Source: Candidatus Curtissbacteria bacterium RIFCSPLOWO2_01_FULL_38_11b (lineage in GTDB: Bacteria; Patescibacteriota; Microgenomatia; Curtissbacterales; GWA2-41-24). From it: a stretch of DNA of 6,172 nucleotides. The notes below the pieces were generated by a model. It saw nothing but the letters and a program-made list of their open reading frames with translations. It searched no databases and was not told the origin of the DNA. Location: positions 5,952 to 12,123 of the forward strand of contig MFBO01000002.1 in the NCBI GenBank assembly GCA_001774995.1, in the 5' to 3' direction. Made by a program: the position numbers and the translations under genes. Below, in pieces: positions 4,840 to 6,172 of this stretch (positions are counted from its first letter, which is position 1; every line of letters starts with the position of its first letter).

Positions 4840-4945
4840 TTCTCAAATTCCAAATATCAATTTTCCAAACAAGAAATTTGTTTGGGATTTTGAAAATTGA
4901 AACATTAGAATTTGTTTCGTATTTAGTGCTTCGTGCTTAGAATTT
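4840..4945. repeat. AT-rich intergenic hairpin repeat, copy B
   Basis: CCAAACAA (4865-4872) and TTGTTTGG (4878-4885) form a perfect 8-bp stem with a 5-nt loop. They are flanked by CAATTTTC and GAAAATTG as an outer stem interrupted by a bulge. The right arm 4909-4945 matches copy A (514-550) at 29 of 37 bases. It extends into tatD, supplying its last codons and its TAA stop. It lacks the T-run expected of an intrinsic terminator on the minus strand. Confidence 0.65.
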
Positions 4946-5824
4946 GAAAAGCCTGTTGGCATTCTCTGTTGTCGCCTCTGCTATTTTATCAAAAGGCAAA
5001 CCGCGAAGGTCTGCCAAAAACTGGGCTATAATTCTAACATTTTTAGGCTCATTTTTACCACCTCGATACGGTTCTGGTGCCAAAAACGGTGAATCAGTCT
5101 CAATTAAAATTCGCTTCATTGGAGCTTTTTTGGAAACTTCGACAATATCAGTGGCATTTTTAAATGTGACAATTCCAGAAAAAGAGATATAAAATCCAAG
5201 ATCAAGAGCTTTCTTTGCAGCTTCCCAATTACCAGTCCAGCTATGAAAAACCCCCTTCAAATTTTCAGTTTTAAATTTTAAATTTTCAATTAAGCCAAAT
5301 ATTTCACCCCAAGCGTTGCGGCAGTGGGTTATAAGTGGCAAATCTACATCCGCCGCTAACTTAATCTGCCCATCAAACAATTCCCTCTGAAACCATCTCT
5401 CCTTCTTACTAGTCCCTAGACCCTGACCCCTAGACCCTAAATAATAATCGAGCCCGCATTCACCAATCGCCACAACTTTATCCGACGATCCCACAATCTG
5501 CTTCAGTGTTTCGAAACAGGAAAGCAAACCGAATTTCTCTACGTCCCCTTTGCCGTCTTTAGGATGAATACCGACCGAGGCATAAATTTGCAATTTCTTA
5601 TCCGATAAATTCTCAGCTATTTCAATCGCTTTTTTGCTTTCCTCAAGCGTCGTGCCGACAGTAATTATCTTTCTAACCCCAGCCTCTCTTGCTCGTACAA
5701 GTACATCATCCAAATTATCCACACTTGCCCCTCGAAGCCCCGCAATGCGGGGCGAAGTGGGGAAATCTAGATGGGCGTGAGAATCAACTAAATTGACTTT
5801 AGTTCCTAATCCTTCATCCTTCAT
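4937..5824 (-). CDS. tatD: TatD-family metal-dependent hydrolase/deoxyribonuclease
   Basis: This is a 295-residue TIM-barrel amidohydrolase of the TatD/YcfH type. The metal ligands are all present: His16 and His18 (DSHAHLDF), Glu122 (GECGLDYY), His167 (ITHCRNAW), His194 (GVFHSW) and Asp244 (ETDSPFLAPEPYRG). Family members act as Mg2+-dependent 3'-5' exonucleases or as D-aminoacyl-related hydrolases in the cytoplasm. The protein is about 30-40 residues longer than usual (about 255-265). The excess lies in repeat-like segments: MKDEGLGTK before the barrel, PRIAGLRGAS at 25-34, GSRGQGLGTS at 130-139 and KFKTENLK at 183-190. None removes a ligand. ATG 5824 lies inside a GAAGGAT repeat whose upstream unit gives AAGGA 6 nt before it. 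metG ends 23 nt upstream, so the two probably form an operon. Confidence 0.93.
   Translation of the reverse strand: MKDEGLGTKVNLVDSHAHLDFPTSPRIAGLRGASVDNLDDVLVRAREAGVRKIITVGTTLEESKKAIEIAENLSDKKLQIYASVGIHPKDGKGDVEKFGLLSCFETLKQIVGSSDKVVAIGECGLDYYLGSRGQGLGTSKKERWFQRELFDGQIKLAADVDLPLITHCRNAWGEIFGLIENLKFKTENLKGVFHSWTGNWEAAKKALDLGFYISFSGIVTFKNATDIVEVSKKAPMKRILIETDSPFLAPEPYRGGKNEPKNVRIIAQFLADLRGLPFDKIAEATTENANRLFKF
5411..5438. repeat. Four-heptamer array inside tatD
   Basis: On the coding strand four 7-bp units run AGGGTCT, AGGGGTC, AGGGTCT, AGGGACT (28 bp). They encode the Gly-rich segment GSRGQGLGTS (residues 130-139) just after the GLDYY metal loop, where relatives have a shorter loop. Confidence 0.65.
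5728..5762. repeat. GC-rich palindrome inside tatD
   Basis: GCCCCGC (5737-5743) and GCGGGGC (5747-5753) form a 7-bp stem with a 3-nt loop. An outer CCCC/GGGG pair (5728-5731 with 5759-5762) extends it across an internal loop. It encodes SPRIAGLRGAS, an apparent insertion between the HAHLDF motif and the first helix. Its base composition differs sharply from the AT-rich gene around it. Confidence 0.6.
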
Positions 5825-5836
5825 CCTTCATCCTTC
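5809..5836 (-). repeat. Four tandem GAAGGAT units at the tatD start
   Basis: The coding strand reads GAAGGAT four times in exact succession (28 bp), creating ATGs at 5831, 5824 and 5817. Only the ATG at 5824 opens the tatD frame; the one at 5831 reaches TGA after five codons. The unit upstream of 5824 gives an AAGGA Shine-Dalgarno site 6 nt before it, so the array provides both ribosome binding site and start codon. Confidence 0.75.
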
Positions 5837-5847
5837 AGCATTAGTCA

Positions 5848-6172
5848 TTATATGCGGGGGAACAACGGTTTTTCTGCTGACACTTTTCCCGTAAATTGAT
5901 CTAAAATTTTCTCAGACGTTTCGGGTAAAAACGGGCTCAAATTAAAGGCTATTTCGCGCACTTCCTGGGCAATTGGCCCGATTACTTTCTTTAGAGCCCG
6001 ACCCTCAAGCTCCCACGGTTTCTCATCATTAATTTTTCTGTCAAGCGCTGATATTTCCTCCCAGAGCGAAATTAATGCCTGGTCAAATCTGTAAATTACT
6101 AAATTATCAGAAACGCCTTTTTTAAAATGAAAGTTTTTCTTGGCAGGCAGGCTTAAATTTGTATCAGACGCT
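5848..6172 (-). CDS. metG: Methionyl-tRNA synthetase, C-terminal part, cut by window edge
   Basis: The last 107 codons and TAA stop are present; the catalytic domain lies beyond the window. The segment YRFDQALISLWEEISALD, followed by INDEKPWEL, matches the helical anticodon-binding domain of MetRS, where the KPWEL region is strongly conserved. The end, NLSPFLPETSEKIL followed by PLFPRI-stop, is the typical end of short bacterial enzymes. There is no appended C-terminal tRNA-binding (EMAP/Trbp111-like) domain. The enzyme charges initiator and elongator tRNA-Met in the cytoplasm. tatD starts 23 nt downstream on the same strand, a neighbour pairing known from many bacteria, so they are likely cotranscribed. 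A CCTGCCTGCC word lies at 6142-6151 within the codons for LPAKK, in a stretch that looks longer than usual before the conserved helices. Confidence 0.9.
   Translation of the reverse strand, partial: ASDTNLSLPAKKNFHFKKGVSDNLVIYRFDQALISLWEEISALDRKINDEKPWELEGRALKKVIGPIAQEVREIAFNLSPFLPETSEKILDQFTGKVSAEKPLFPRI

Noticed and set aside
4865..4885. Intrinsic terminator of tatD
   Set aside because: The stem is good but no T-run follows it on the minus strand; it is better explained as the core of the hairpin repeat.

Overview
The window looks like a piece of an AT-rich, compact genome of the Candidate Phyla Radiation (Patescibacteria), most likely near Microgenomates. This placement is inferred from style rather than a marker gene. 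The signs are crowded envelope glycosyltransferases, promoters with very short or no leaders and few Shine-Dalgarno sites, and intergenic spaces filled with AT-rich hairpins and short tandem words. The genetic code appears standard: all long genes read through without internal TGA.

Layout, right to left along the minus strand. The window opens inside the 3' end of metG (methionyl-tRNA synthetase, 5848-6172). It is followed 23 nt later by tatD (metal-dependent hydrolase, 4937-5824), a neighbour pairing common in bacteria. A repeat-filled gap (4665-4936) separates tatD from a membrane-bound family 2 glycosyltransferase (3174-4664), which ends at a hairpin terminator. Two polytopic GT39-type (PMT_2/ArnT-like) glycosyltransferases follow at 565-1929 and 1-416, the second cut by the window edge. 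Between them lies a 148-bp AT-rich hairpin repeat.

Between the GT2 and GT39 genes, about 1.1 kb is transcribed mainly on the plus strand. It holds a VapBC-like toxin-antitoxin pair (AbrB-type antitoxin 2008-2250, PIN-domain toxin 2238-2660) and a small two-helix membrane protein of unknown function (2807-3073). Each unit has a near-consensus promoter. This island is bordered by two coding fossils on the minus strand: the first ~35 codons of another GT39 gene (2661-2762), cut at the toxin stop codon, and the last ~13 codons of another GT2 gene (3070-3111).

The most interesting points are as follows. (1) The island sits on gene-edge fossils of GT paralogs. (2) The long GT39 gene appears to have lost its first membrane helix to an in-frame TGA, where the fossil paralog has TGG, and the toxin-antitoxin promoter lies over those lost codons. 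(3) tatD carries several repeat-like peptide segments, including two 28-bp arrays of four heptamers and a GC-rich palindrome, and a similar palindrome lies in the GT39 gene; this resembles in-frame palindromic elements known from Rickettsia. (4) Two copies of a degenerate AT-rich hairpin family and one long inverted array of 16-bp words occupy the intergenic spaces.
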